From positions 4,464,001 to 4,528,000 of the forward strand of contig NZ_CP092074.1 of the NCBI RefSeq assembly GCF_024138715.1: a DNA stretch of 64,000 nucleotides. The letters run 5' to 3'. Positions 45,240 through 56,311 of the stretch are shown here, one piece after another. Position 1 is the first letter of the stretch. Every line of letters begins with the position of its first letter. A program made the translations under genes and the position numbers. The stretch is from Emticicia sp. 21SJ11W-3 (lineage in GTDB: Bacteria; Bacteroidota; Bacteroidia; Cytophagales; Spirosomataceae). The notes under the pieces are model-generated. The model saw nothing but the letters and a program-made list of their open reading frames with translations, was not told the DNA's origin and searched no databases.

Positions 45240-45785
45240 ATGCCCATCACAGCTACCCTCATCAATTATCTGATGGTTTGTTACCGGAAAGTCTGGCTAC
45301 ACGCCAACGGCATCCGGATGGAACATACCTCTGAGATAGTTGCTGAGGGTAGGCTCATAGGGCAGGAAAGCTACCCCCAACGTGCCGAACGATACACCGA
45401 AATTGAGGTGTCGGCGCAATTCCCCCACCCTGCTTACCAGTTTATATCGCTGGCAGCAAAAATAGATTTCTTTGACCCCTCAACGGGTGTGGTGCATGAA
45501 ATAAAAAAATCAAACGCAAAAGAGCACGCCCACGTAGCGCAGGTGCAGTTTTATTTATATGTGCTGCGGCTTAACGGTATCCGGGCCGACTATGGGCTGC
45601 TTGAGTACCCAAAACTTCGTATTACTGAAAAAGTAAGCCTTTCGGCTTCTGACCAACAACAACTGGAAGCGCTTATTATAAAAACTCATGAAATTGCTAC
45701 CCTGAGCCATTGCCCCGACAGGCTGCCTGTCAGTAAATGTAAGTCTTGCAGTTTTTTTGAATTTTGCTGGGTTGGAGAAGAATAA
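45240..45785 (+). CDS. cas4: Cas4 spacer-processing nuclease
   Basis: 181 residues. RecB-type nuclease residues are the aspartate of KIDFFD and the EIKKS pair near 88-92. Four cysteines for an iron-sulfur cluster are in place: C14, C167, C170 and C176. Cas4 trims prespacers and selects those with a proper PAM before Cas1-Cas2 integrate them. It is followed by cas1 after 9 bases. Base composition resembles the host flanks, unlike cas7. Confidence 0.93.
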   Translation: MPITATLINYLMVCYRKVWLHANGIRMEHTSEIVAEGRLIGQESYPQRAERYTEIEVSAQFPHPAYQFISLAAKIDFFDPSTGVVHEIKKSNAKEHAHVAQVQFYLYVLRLNGIRADYGLLEYPKLRITEKVSLSASDQQQLEALIIKTHEIATLSHCPDRLPVSKCKSCSFFEFCWVGEE

Positions 45786-45794
45786 ACCTGAATC

Positions 45795-46799
45795 ATGAAA
45801 AAAACATACTACTTGTTTAATCCGGGCAGGATGTCGCGCCGCGACAATACGCTTAGTTTTACCCCTATCGACGAAAATAACGTGGAAGGGCAAACGCGTT
45901 ACATTCCCATTGAAACCGTAGATAACATCTATTGTTTTGGTAGCCTCGATGCCAATTCTGCTTTGTATAATTTCCTGGGTAAGAACCATGTATCTGTTCA
46001 TTTTTTCGATTATTACGAGCATTACACAGGCTCCTTTATGTCTAAAGATTATCTGCTGGCAGGCAAAATGCAGATAGACCAGACAAAGCATTACAGTTCT
46101 GACAAAAAACGACTTATAATTGCCCGTAAAATTATTGACGGTGCGGCGTTTAATATGCTCAAAAATCTGAGTTATTATGCCAACCGGGGCCGGAATCTGG
46201 CAGAGGCCATTAACCGTATCAGCAGCTATACCGTACTTATACCCGGTGCCACAAAAATTGATGAACTGATGGGCATTGAAGGGAATATCAGGCAGGCATA
46301 TTACTCAGGCTTTGATGAGATAATCAACGATTTTGAAATGGGGAACCGCACAAAACAACCGCCAACCAACGAGATTAACACCTTGATTTCGTTCGGCAAC
46401 ATGCTATGCTATACGGCTTGCCTGAGCCAGATCTATCATACACAACTAAACCCCACCATCAGTTTTTTGCATGAACCCGGCTATCGAAGATATTCTCTGG
46501 CCTTAGACCTGGCCGAGATTTTTAAACCTATATTGATTGACAGGCTCATATTTACGGTTCTGAACAAGCATCAGATAAAAGCTGGCGATTTCAGAAAAGA
46601 GCTAAATGCCTGTGTTATGAAAGACTCGGCGCGGAAAACATTTGTGCAAGCCTTTGAAGAAAAACTAAAAGAGACTTTCAGGCACCGGAAACTGAGCCGC
46701 AATGTATCATACAAGCAGTTAATAAAGCTAGAGTGCTACAAGCTACAAAAACATATTTTGGGTATAGAAGAATATAAACCATTCAGGATGCTGTGGTGA
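45795..46799 (+). CDS. cas1: Cas1 integrase, type I-B
   Basis: 334 residues. The N-terminal beta domain starts KKTYYLFNPGRMSRRDNTLSF, a typical type I-B opening. Catalytic metal ligands are the glutamate in GIEGNIRQAYY near 156, the histidine in SFLHEPGYRRYS near 223 and the aspartate in LALDLAEIFKP near 236. It integrates new spacers at the leader end of the array together with Cas2. The gene lies in an adaptation module cas4-cas1-cas2 next to the array. Confidence 0.96.
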   Translation: MKKTYYLFNPGRMSRRDNTLSFTPIDENNVEGQTRYIPIETVDNIYCFGSLDANSALYNFLGKNHVSVHFFDYYEHYTGSFMSKDYLLAGKMQIDQTKHYSSDKKRLIIARKIIDGAAFNMLKNLSYYANRGRNLAEAINRISSYTVLIPGATKIDELMGIEGNIRQAYYSGFDEIINDFEMGNRTKQPPTNEINTLISFGNMLCYTACLSQIYHTQLNPTISFLHEPGYRRYSLALDLAEIFKPILIDRLIFTVLNKHQIKAGDFRKELNACVMKDSARKTFVQAFEEKLKETFRHRKLSRNVSYKQLIKLECYKLQKHILGIEEYKPFRMLW

Positions 46800-46827
46800 C
46801 CCATTAACGGAAAAACAATAAACTGCT

Positions 46828-47091
46828 ATGTATGTGATTCTTGTTTATGACATAGGCGAAAAGCGGGTCGGCAAAATGCTTAAGTTTTGCCGGAAGTACC
46901 TGAACTGGATTCAGAATTCGGTGTTTGAAGGGGAAATAACTGAAGTAAAGCTGAAGGAAATGCTGATAGGCGCAAAGAAGATAATGAATGAAGAAACCGA
47001 CAGTATTATTATTTTTAAGAGCCGTGAAGAAAGGTGGCTCGACAAAGAAATTATAGGTATTGAAAGGATGAGAACCGATAACTTTCTGTAG
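46828..47091 (+). CDS. cas2: Cas2 adaptation protein
   Basis: 87 residues with a ferredoxin-like fold start (MYVILVYDIGEKRVGKMLK), D8 being the conserved aspartate. The C-terminus ends IERMRTDNFL. Cas2 forms the central dimer of the Cas1-Cas2 integrase. It is the last cas gene, 28 bases after cas1 and about 190 bases before the first repeat. Confidence 0.95.
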   Translation: MYVILVYDIGEKRVGKMLKFCRKYLNWIQNSVFEGEITEVKLKEMLIGAKKIMNEETDSIIIFKSREERWLDKEIIGIERMRTDNFL

Positions 47092-47175
47092 GGGGGTGTC
47101 GTCGGTGCCTATAAAAACAGTTCATTGACATACTGAAAAAATAACACTCAGCAGGCAACTTGCTGATTATCAATG

Positions 47176-47224
47176 GTCGTCGATGTACAGGCAAAATCCT
47201 ATCATTATACATCGACGACTTTTT
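47176..47224 (+). terminator. Terminator-like inverted repeat in the leader
   Basis: GTCGTCGATGTA pairs perfectly with TACATCGACGAC across a 20-base loop and is followed by TTTTT. It could stop cas transcription before the array, while the promoter-like pair at 47227-47257 restarts it for pre-crRNA. The long loop leaves a protein-binding role possible. Confidence 0.55.
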
Positions 47225-47226
47225 CA

Positions 47227-47257
47227 TTGATTTTTCCATCCAAAAACCCTATTTTTA
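47227..47257 (+). promoter_or_regulatory. Candidate pre-crRNA promoter
   Basis: TTG, 20-base spacer, TATTTTTA. Only the last base departs from the TAnnTTTG consensus. The predicted start near 47264 is 20 bases before the first repeat. Confidence 0.45.
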
Positions 47258-50200
47258 CATCATCTGAGCCGTTTTTTCAACGGCCACCAATCGCACCATA
47301 TAGGAATTGAAACATTAGATTAAGCCCTTTTGCATTAAAAGGCAGTTTAACCACCAATCGCACCATATAGGAATTGAAACAGCGAGTCATTTACACTGCC
47401 CAACAGCACAAAAGGCACCACCAATCGCACCATATAGGAATTGAAACGAAATATAAGGACCTGGCAAATGCTGATAAAGGAGACCACCAATCGCACCATA
47501 TAGGAATTGAAACTGAACCATGAGTCTTTACATACGGCATGGTACAACCTCCACCAATCGCACCATATAGGAATTGAAACTTTGATTGTTTCTGCCAACG
47601 CACAAAATTTATTGAACCACCAATCGCACCATATAGGAATTGAAACGAATAAACTCCTCCAGAGCCAACGCTGGCCCATATCGCCACCAATCGCACCATA
47701 TAGGAATTGAAACACTACTAAAATGCTTGCGACTGAAGAAGCCTTGGGTTCCACCAATCGCACCATATAGGAATTGAAACGAGGTGGCGTTCGTCTTCGG
47801 TGCCTTTTCTTTGCCCTCCACCAATCGCACCATATAGGAATTGAAACTTTAGCTATTCGTTTCTTACTCCGAATAAACCGGACCACCAATCGCACCATAT
47901 AGGAATTGAAACAGGAGGAAGTCGAAGAACTTAAACGCCGATACGGAGCCACCAATCGCACCATATAGGAATTGAAACTTTTCTTATCTCTTCTTTTTGT
48001 CTGTTGCTCTCAACCCCACCAATCGCACCATATAGGAATTGAAACTTTATTATAACGGTGTTGCTTAGATGCGATACTGTCCACCAATCGCACCATATAG
48101 GAATTGAAACTCAAATTGCGTTGGCAGCGTTCCGGTTACATTGCCGCCACCAATCGCACCATATAGGAATTGAAACATGGCCCTGAGCAATCTACGTACA
48201 CTTCTGCTGTACCACCAATCGCACCATATAGGAATTGAAACTGAGTTCCTTTTGCCCTCTCTCTACTTGTTCTATGCCACCAATCGCACCATATAGGAAT
48301 TGAAACAAAAAATAAGGCCACAAACGTGGCCTTTATTTCGATGCCACCAATCGCACCATATAGGAATTGAAACTTGACAGCTGCTAAATCACAAGTGTAT
48401 CAGGACTTACCACCAATCGCACCATATAGGAATTGAAACCGGATAACCAAAGGCCGACCCCTCCGTTGTTGTCTGACCACCAATCGCACCATATAGGAAT
48501 TGAAACATAGGTAAAACCGTTGTTTGGTTTATATCCGTAAAAGCCACCAATCGCACCATATAGGAATTGAAACTTCCATATTACCGGTCTTTCTATCGAC
48601 CTCGTAACTAACCACCAATCGCACCATATAGGAATTGAAACTCATACACGGTCATTTTACGGCCTGTTTGCCCTCTACCACCAATCGCACCATATAGGAA
48701 TTGAAACAAGTAACTGCCGGGCGTGGATGCAAAATAAAATAGATCCACCAATCGCACCATATAGGAATTGAAACGCCTTAAACTAGCTAAAGTTAGTAAT
48801 GTAATAGCTAACCACCAATCGCACCATATAGGAATTGAAACAACATTTTTAATGAAACAAATTAAGCATTTATGCAGAACCACCAATCGCACCATATAGG
48901 AATTGAAACTAAGTTACAAACCCGTTTTCCGTTCTGGCAGGCCAACCACCAATCGCACCATATAGGAATTGAAACGCTTCAGGCGGTCATGGTCTCAACT
49001 TACAGGCCGGACCACCAATCGCACCATATAGGAATTGAAACTTTCAGGATAAGCTAAGATTAATTCTGGTTTTTTGTCCACCAATCGCACCATATAGGAA
49101 TTGAAACAATGATACAAGAAGACATTGCAACGTCTTTGCAGATGCCACCAATCGCACCATATAGGAATTGAAACAATACTGCCGCTTAACGGTTTCGTTT
49201 TGTACCCTGAACCACCAATCGCACCATATAGGAATTGAAACGAAACCGACTACACTACACAAGCACCCGAGCCTTACCACCAATCGCACCATATAGGAAT
49301 TGAAACGCTATAAATATTAATTCGTATCTCCTGAGTATAGACACCACCAATCGCACCATATAGGAATTGAAACAAGTGGCAACTCTTTATCAGCGCGCAA
49401 TCTCACAACCCACCAATCGCACCATATAGGAATTGAAACTAATAAGTATTTGATAAGTACAATTATATTCTTGAGTACCACCAATCGCACCATATAGGAA
49501 TTGAAACCATTAATCTATTCCTTGATGCTGATGCCAGCGGCCGCCACCAATCGCACCATATAGGAATTGAAACAACCGAATGGATTTTTTATCCCGGCTC
49601 TACCTGCGCCACCAATCGCACCATATAGGAATTGAAACTTGTTAGCTTAAACTCGCTTGTGTTAAATGTTGTAGGCCACCAATCGCACCATATAGGAATT
49701 GAAACAACTCTAAACTTTAAAAGATTGCCGGGGATGGATATCCACCAATCGCACCATATAGGAATTGAAACTCAGGTGGTGGCAGCTCAGGAGGAGGTGG
49801 CGTTATAGCCACCAATCGCACCATATAGGAATTGAAACCCGCCTTAACTTTGAATTTGACAGATTCCGAAATAATCCACCAATCGCACCATATAGGAATT
49901 GAAACCCATAAAGTTTATGCCCTACTGCTTTTTTGTATTCAGCCACCAATCGCACCATATAGGAATTGAAACCCTACATCTACAATTTTAACGGGGAAAC
50001 CATCCATAACCACCAATCGCACCATATAGGAATTGAAACTTTTCCGACTGGGAATTTATCCCCTCTGGCGTTTATACCACCAATCGCACCATATAGGAAT
50101 TGAAACTATAATAAAATGAAAATAAATGATTTAAAATTTGCTACCACCAATCGCACCATATAGGAATTGAAACACATTGAAATCATTTGAAAGTGAATTG

Positions 50201-50475
50201 GCTTAATGCCACCAATCGCACCATATAGGAATTGAAACTATGTAATAGGCGGCGCGCCTTTCTTGCCGTCATTGTCCACCAATCGCACCATATAGGAATT
50301 GAAACATTTGCCAACGAGTTTGATGTTATCCGTGCCATTGCGCCACCAATCGCACCATATAGGAATTGAAACCCCCAATATTCAAAACCTTCAACGCTAG
50401 GATAAGGGTCCACCAATCGCACCATATAGGAATTGAAACTACTATGAGCGCTATATTAATGCCCGAAATCGTTAT

Positions 50476-50505
50476 CCACCAATCGCACCATATCGGAATT
50501 GAAAC
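50476..50505 (+). repeat. Variant CRISPR repeat (A to C)
   Basis: The repeat reads TATCGG at 50491-50496 where the others read TATAGG. Single change at 50494, in the middle of the array. Confidence 0.9.
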
Positions 50506-53500
50506 GATAATCTTATATAAGTAGAACTAGCAGTAGCGGCAACCACCAATCGCACCATATAGGAATTGAAACTTTTAACTTTGCTAGAGGCCTTTTTAGC
50601 CTTAACTCCACCAATCGCACCATATAGGAATTGAAACTATCTGTTAACTGTCCTCATAATTCTAAGGTTGACGTCCACCAATCGCACCATATAGGAATTG
50701 AAACTGTTTATCAATTTTTTTAGCGTGCCAAATAATGTATTCCACCAATCGCACCATATAGGAATTGAAACATTCAAAATAACTTTCTTCTGTTACAGTT
50801 TTAAAATACCACCAATCGCACCATATAGGAATTGAAACTAATTATGGCAAAGATAATATTCTATATCGTAGATTAACCACCAATCGCACCATATAGGAAT
50901 TGAAACTATAATAAAATGAAAATAAATGATTTAAAATTTGCTACCACCAATCGCACCATATAGGAATTGAAACAATTTAACAGTTCTCATATACTCTCTT
51001 TGCTTATCCACCAATCGCACCATATAGGAATTGAAACTAACTTGAATACCTAGCTTAATATCTTTGTTATCCGCCCACCAATCGCACCATATAGGAATTG
51101 AAACAAGGAATCCGACCAAACATTTTTAATGAAACAAATTACCACCAATCGCACCATATAGGAATTGAAACTAGAAAACGGGCGGCCTAGCGGTACTTCT
51201 GCTTCTCCACCAATCGCACCATATAGGAATTGAAACGAAAATGAGAAAGGCACACCTATCATTCTCAGCCGGCCACCAATCGCACCATATAGGAATTGAA
51301 ACATATCGGTAATGAGTGAGAAACCAAATTGATGAATTCCACCAATCGCACCATATAGGAATTGAAACAAACGCCAGGCCTCGCCCGGTGCAAAATCTGT
51401 TGGTCCACCAATCGCACCATATAGGAATTGAAACGTGGTTGAAATTAGTTTTGTGAGCGATCGTGGCTCTACCACCAATCGCACCATATAGGAATTGAAA
51501 CCCTATCATTAACTGTTTCATTTCTTTTGTGTCGTTTACCACCAATCGCACCATATAGGAATTGAAACAAAAGCCACGCCCCGGCGACCTTATAGGGTAT
51601 ATGTCCACCAATCGCACCATATAGGAATTGAAACTTACGGCAAAGAATAGTTTTGATGTTGATATTATGCTACCACCAATCGCACCATATAGGAATTGAA
51701 ACAGCAAGCATTTAGTCAAGGTGCTTAATGGTAAAGCAACCACCAATCGCACCATATAGGAATTGAAACTTGTATCCGCTAATAGAAACGGGGTTGACTA
51801 AAAACCACCAATCGCACCATATAGGAATTGAAACCAACACAATACAGCTTCAAGGTGAACAGCTGAAAACCACCAATCGCACCATATAGGAATTGAAACC
51901 GTTAATGACAAAGAGTATTCTTCATTATACTTTTCCCACCAATCGCACCATATAGGAATTGAAACCCTATGCCCGAGAATAAGTCTAACAGTATTATTTT
52001 CACCACCAATCGCACCATATAGGAATTGAAACCAACTAGTTCTACAACTACATCAACTTCAACTAGTTCCCACCAATCGCACCATATAGGAATTGAAACG
52101 CGTATTCATCCGCGTATCAACAATCAGGAGTATGTTCCACCAATCGCACCATATAGGAATTGAAACAAAGAATTCATATCAGCAACAGGAGAGAAGTTTT
52201 ATCCACCAATCGCACCATATAGGAATTGAAACTTAGCTACCGAATCAGCCTTAATTGATGGGGATGGCTCCACCAATCGCACCATATAGGAATTGAAACA
52301 CTTTTGTGCAACCTCTGGCAATATTCCAGGTTACACCACCAATCGCACCATATAGGAATTGAAACTTCAGGCAGTGTTGTACAAAAGCGTAGGCTTTCAA
52401 CCACCAATCGCACCATATAGGAATTGAAACTTTTTAAATACTAACAAATTTTAGCGATGGACGGAACCACCAATCGCACCATATAGGAATTGAAACTTGA
52501 AACGGCTTCAGATAACCCTGAAGCCGTTTTTACCACCAATCGCACCATATAGGAATTGAAACACGCCCCGGTGGCATCCTTAACGCTACTACTGTAATTC
52601 CACCAATCGCACCATATAGGAATTGAAACCCTAAAAATTCATTTCCTGTTTTTTCGTCTACCCACCACCAATCGCACCATATAGGAATTGAAACTAAGCA
52701 GATGTTAGCATCTTCTTATATGCTTCCTTCCCCACCAATCGCACCATATAGGAATTGAAACTCGCATCCGGGTAAAAAGAAAGCCCTGTTTTCTCACCAC
52801 CAATCGCACCATATAGGAATTGAAACTCCGGTAATTGATTGGGGGTTCTGGCTCCCCGATGGCACCACCAATCGCACCATATAGGAATTGAAACTTGTCT
52901 TTAAACCCTACGCCTGTTTGGTTTCCCCTTCCACCAATCGCACCATATAGGAATTGAAACTTACTTGTTTATGAAGCAATCCAAGTGCTTTTGTACCACC
53001 AATCGCACCATATAGGAATTGAAACTTTGATGTGTTTTTTATTCCTTTTGGATGTATCAACCACCAATCGCACCATATAGGAATTGAAACATTTCAACAA
53101 ATAAGACATTTATCAGGCAAACTATCCCACCAATCGCACCATATAGGAATTGAAACTTCAAAAGAGCCGGCCAATGGTGGCAGGCTTACAAGCCACCAAT
53201 CGCACCATATAGGAATTGAAACTCGTACAATTCATACACGATAGTTTTTTCGTTTGCTCCACCAATCGCACCATATAGGAATTGAAACTAAGCGTAAATA
53301 CTTTTTGATGAATATGATACTAGCACCACCAATCGCACCATATAGGAATTGAAACTTGGCAATCAGCAATGTACACGTGCCGTTTGCATTTCCACCAATC
53401 GCACCATATAGGAATTGAAACCCGTTCAATCTTGCTTATAAATACTTGCTTTTTTATACCACCAATCGCACCATATAGGAATTGAAACATAAGCCGCACT

Positions 53501-55644
53501 GGCCGCCATGCCTGCCACATAAGCCACCAATCGCACCATATAGGAATTGAAACCTTTTTATGGGTGGGCAAAAAGCCTGAGCATTTTACCACCAATCGCA
53601 CCATATAGGAATTGAAACCTTTATACTTATCGTCAGCAATGCGCCAGAAACCGTCCACCAATCGCACCATATAGGAATTGAAACGAGTACTTGTAAACAA
53701 CCTCGGCCGTTGCATCAAATACCACCAATCGCACCATATAGGAATTGAAACGTAAAACATAAGAGCATAATAAACAAAAAACCGGGGTCCACCAATCGCA
53801 CCATATAGGAATTGAAACAAATTCGCGTGCAAGGAACTGATAGAGACGTATATAACCACCAATCGCACCATATAGGAATTGAAACGACAGCAACCTTAAA
53901 TAATTCTGCTTGATTTCCTTGCACCACCAATCGCACCATATAGGAATTGAAACTAATATCCCGTCATATTTACAATGCTCAAAGCCTCCCACCAATCGCA
54001 CCATATAGGAATTGAAACATTGGGTTGGTTGGCGACCAACCCACTACAATAGACCACCAATCGCACCATATAGGAATTGAAACTCAACGGCAAAGGATTT
54101 ACTTTCGTGTCGACTTACTCCACCAATCGCACCATATAGGAATTGAAACTAATAATAATAATTTGTTTTAATCTTCAATAGCTGCCACCAATCGCACCAT
54201 ATAGGAATTGAAACCACGTTTTTAAATCTGTCATGAAGTGAAAAATTTTACCACCAATCGCACCATATAGGAATTGAAACTCGGGATAATACACATCTGC
54301 ACCGTTCTTTACTACTTTCCACCAATCGCACCATATAGGAATTGAAACACGCCCAACGTCGCGCTTCATTCTTTGCCAGTACAACCACCAATCGCACCAT
54401 ATAGGAATTGAAACCTATGGTAGCAAAATTAGGTCATAGCAGATTTTTAGTCCACCAATCGCACCATATAGGAATTGAAACTTCCGAAACACCTATCGTC
54501 CACAAGACCGAGTAACCCACCAATCGCACCATATAGGAATTGAAACCAAAATGCTTTCGCAAAGCATGGATTGAAAAAACCGCCACCAATCGCACCATAT
54601 AGGAATTGAAACCCGATAAAGAAATATCTACCCCTGAGAGTTCTAATGTACCACCAATCGCACCATATAGGAATTGAAACGTATAAAATTATAAATGATA
54701 CCACGGCCTTGACATCGCCACCAATCGCACCATATAGGAATTGAAACGCTTTACCCAAAATTTTACACACTAATTCGCCTGAACCCACCAATCGCACCAT
54801 ATAGGAATTGAAACAACCAGGCTTTGACGTCTCCTACTGTAACTTTGCCGTCCACCAATCGCACCATATAGGAATTGAAACAAACTATACTGCTACATTC
54901 GATTGCATGGCTTAAAAGCCCACCAATCGCACCATATAGGAATTGAAACTCAATCCAAAGTTATCAAAAGAGGCGAGAGAAACAACCACCAATCGCACCA
55001 TATAGGAATTGAAACGCTTTAGGGTCCGTAAATGTTAGTTTTCCAGCAGGGCCACCAATCGCACCATATAGGAATTGAAACTCAACCAGTCCGGCTTGAT
55101 GCCTAGCCGCCCGGCTATCCACCAATCGCACCATATAGGAATTGAAACTGCGAAGCGCGCCCCTGTCGCCTTTCGGATTTGTCACCACCAATCGCACCAT
55201 ATAGGAATTGAAACAAGCTTGTCTCCTTTAACGTTAGCCGTTGTTTGCGCCACCAATCGCACCATATAGGAATTGAAACTGAAATTAGCGATTCAGAAAC
55301 GTTTTTTAGCTTACCACCAATCGCACCATATAGGAATTGAAACTCTATCAGGAAATGAAGCGTTTGCAAGCAGAGACCGCCACCAATCGCACCATATAGG
55401 AATTGAAACGGCGCAAAGAGTGTAAACGGTCGGGCGGAATCAGTCCACCAATCGCACCATATAGGAATTGAAACGATACTTTAATTAAAAGGTTGTTGAC
55501 TGACAGAGAAACCACCAATCGCACCATATAGGAATTGAAACTAGGCGATTGCAATTCATAAGCTGTAACATAAGCAGACCACCAATCGCACCATATAGGA
55601 ATTGAAACTTCTTTATAAGAACTACCCAATACCCAAAAATTTCA

Positions 55645-55678
55645 CCACCAATCGCACCATACATATAGGAATTGAAAC
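55645..55678 (+). repeat. CRISPR repeat with 4-base insertion
   Basis: The centre reads CACCATACATATAGG instead of CACCATATAGG, a 4-base expansion giving a 34-base repeat. It should alter the repeat hairpin or Cas6 contact, so the flanking crRNAs may be poorly made. Confidence 0.9.
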
Positions 55679-55850
55679 ACCTCGTCAACTGGTCTTCCAA
55701 GGTTGATTTACACGACCACCAATCGCACCATATAGGAATTGAAACTATCGCCTAATTTACCAAAACCCTGTTGCAGTCTGGCACCACCAATCGCACCATA
55801 TAGGAATTGAAACTCCATTATTAGGCTCAAAACGCCTTCCGGAAACCATA

Positions 55851-55880
55851 CCACCAATCGCACCATATAGGAATTGAAAT
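55851..55880 (+). repeat. CRISPR repeat with altered last base
   Basis: The repeat ends GAAAT instead of GAAAC. The changed base is the last of the 5' handle, next to the spacer. Confidence 0.88.
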
Positions 55881-56049
55881 TTTTGTAATTGTGCAACTTT
55901 TTCAAGATAAGATAAGCCACCAATCGCACCATATAGGAATTGAAACGCCTAATAATACTGCTCTCCACATTTCAATTAAATACCACCAATCGCACCATAT
56001 AGGAATTGAAACTCTGATTTTAATGCGCTAACTGACCTTGTAGCTTCGT

Positions 56050-56311
56050 CCACCAATCGCACCATATAGGAATTGAAACATAATTTCAATACGCCGGTGT
56101 TGGGTATGGGTACGGACCACCAATCGCACCATATAGGAATTGAAACAATTTAACAGTTCTCATATACTCTCTTTGCTTATCCACCAATCGCACCATATAG
56201 GAATTGAAACATAATTTCAATACGCCGGTGTTGGGTATGGGTACGGACCACCAATCGCACCATATAGGAATTGAAACAATTTAACAGTTCTCATATACTC
56301 TCTTTGCTTAT
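56050..56311 (+). repeat. Tandem duplication of a two-spacer unit in the array
   Basis: Spacer 56080-56116 equals 56211-56247, and spacer 56147-56180 equals 56278-56311. The 131-base unit of two repeats plus two spacers is present twice in tandem. The second spacer also occurs at 50974-51007. Confidence 0.95.

Larger units (their letters stand above)
47092..47283 (+). promoter_or_regulatory. CRISPR leader
   Basis: 192 bases between cas2 and the first repeat. Contents in order: GTCGTCG near 47099; a 12-bp inverted repeat at 47176-47187/47208-47219; a promoter-like TTG (47227-47229), 20-base gap and TATTTTTA (47250-47257, one mismatch to TAnnTTTG); and GCCGTT/AACGGC (47268-47284), which abuts the first repeat. 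The degenerate repeat lies at the far end, so this is the leader side. Confidence 0.75.
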
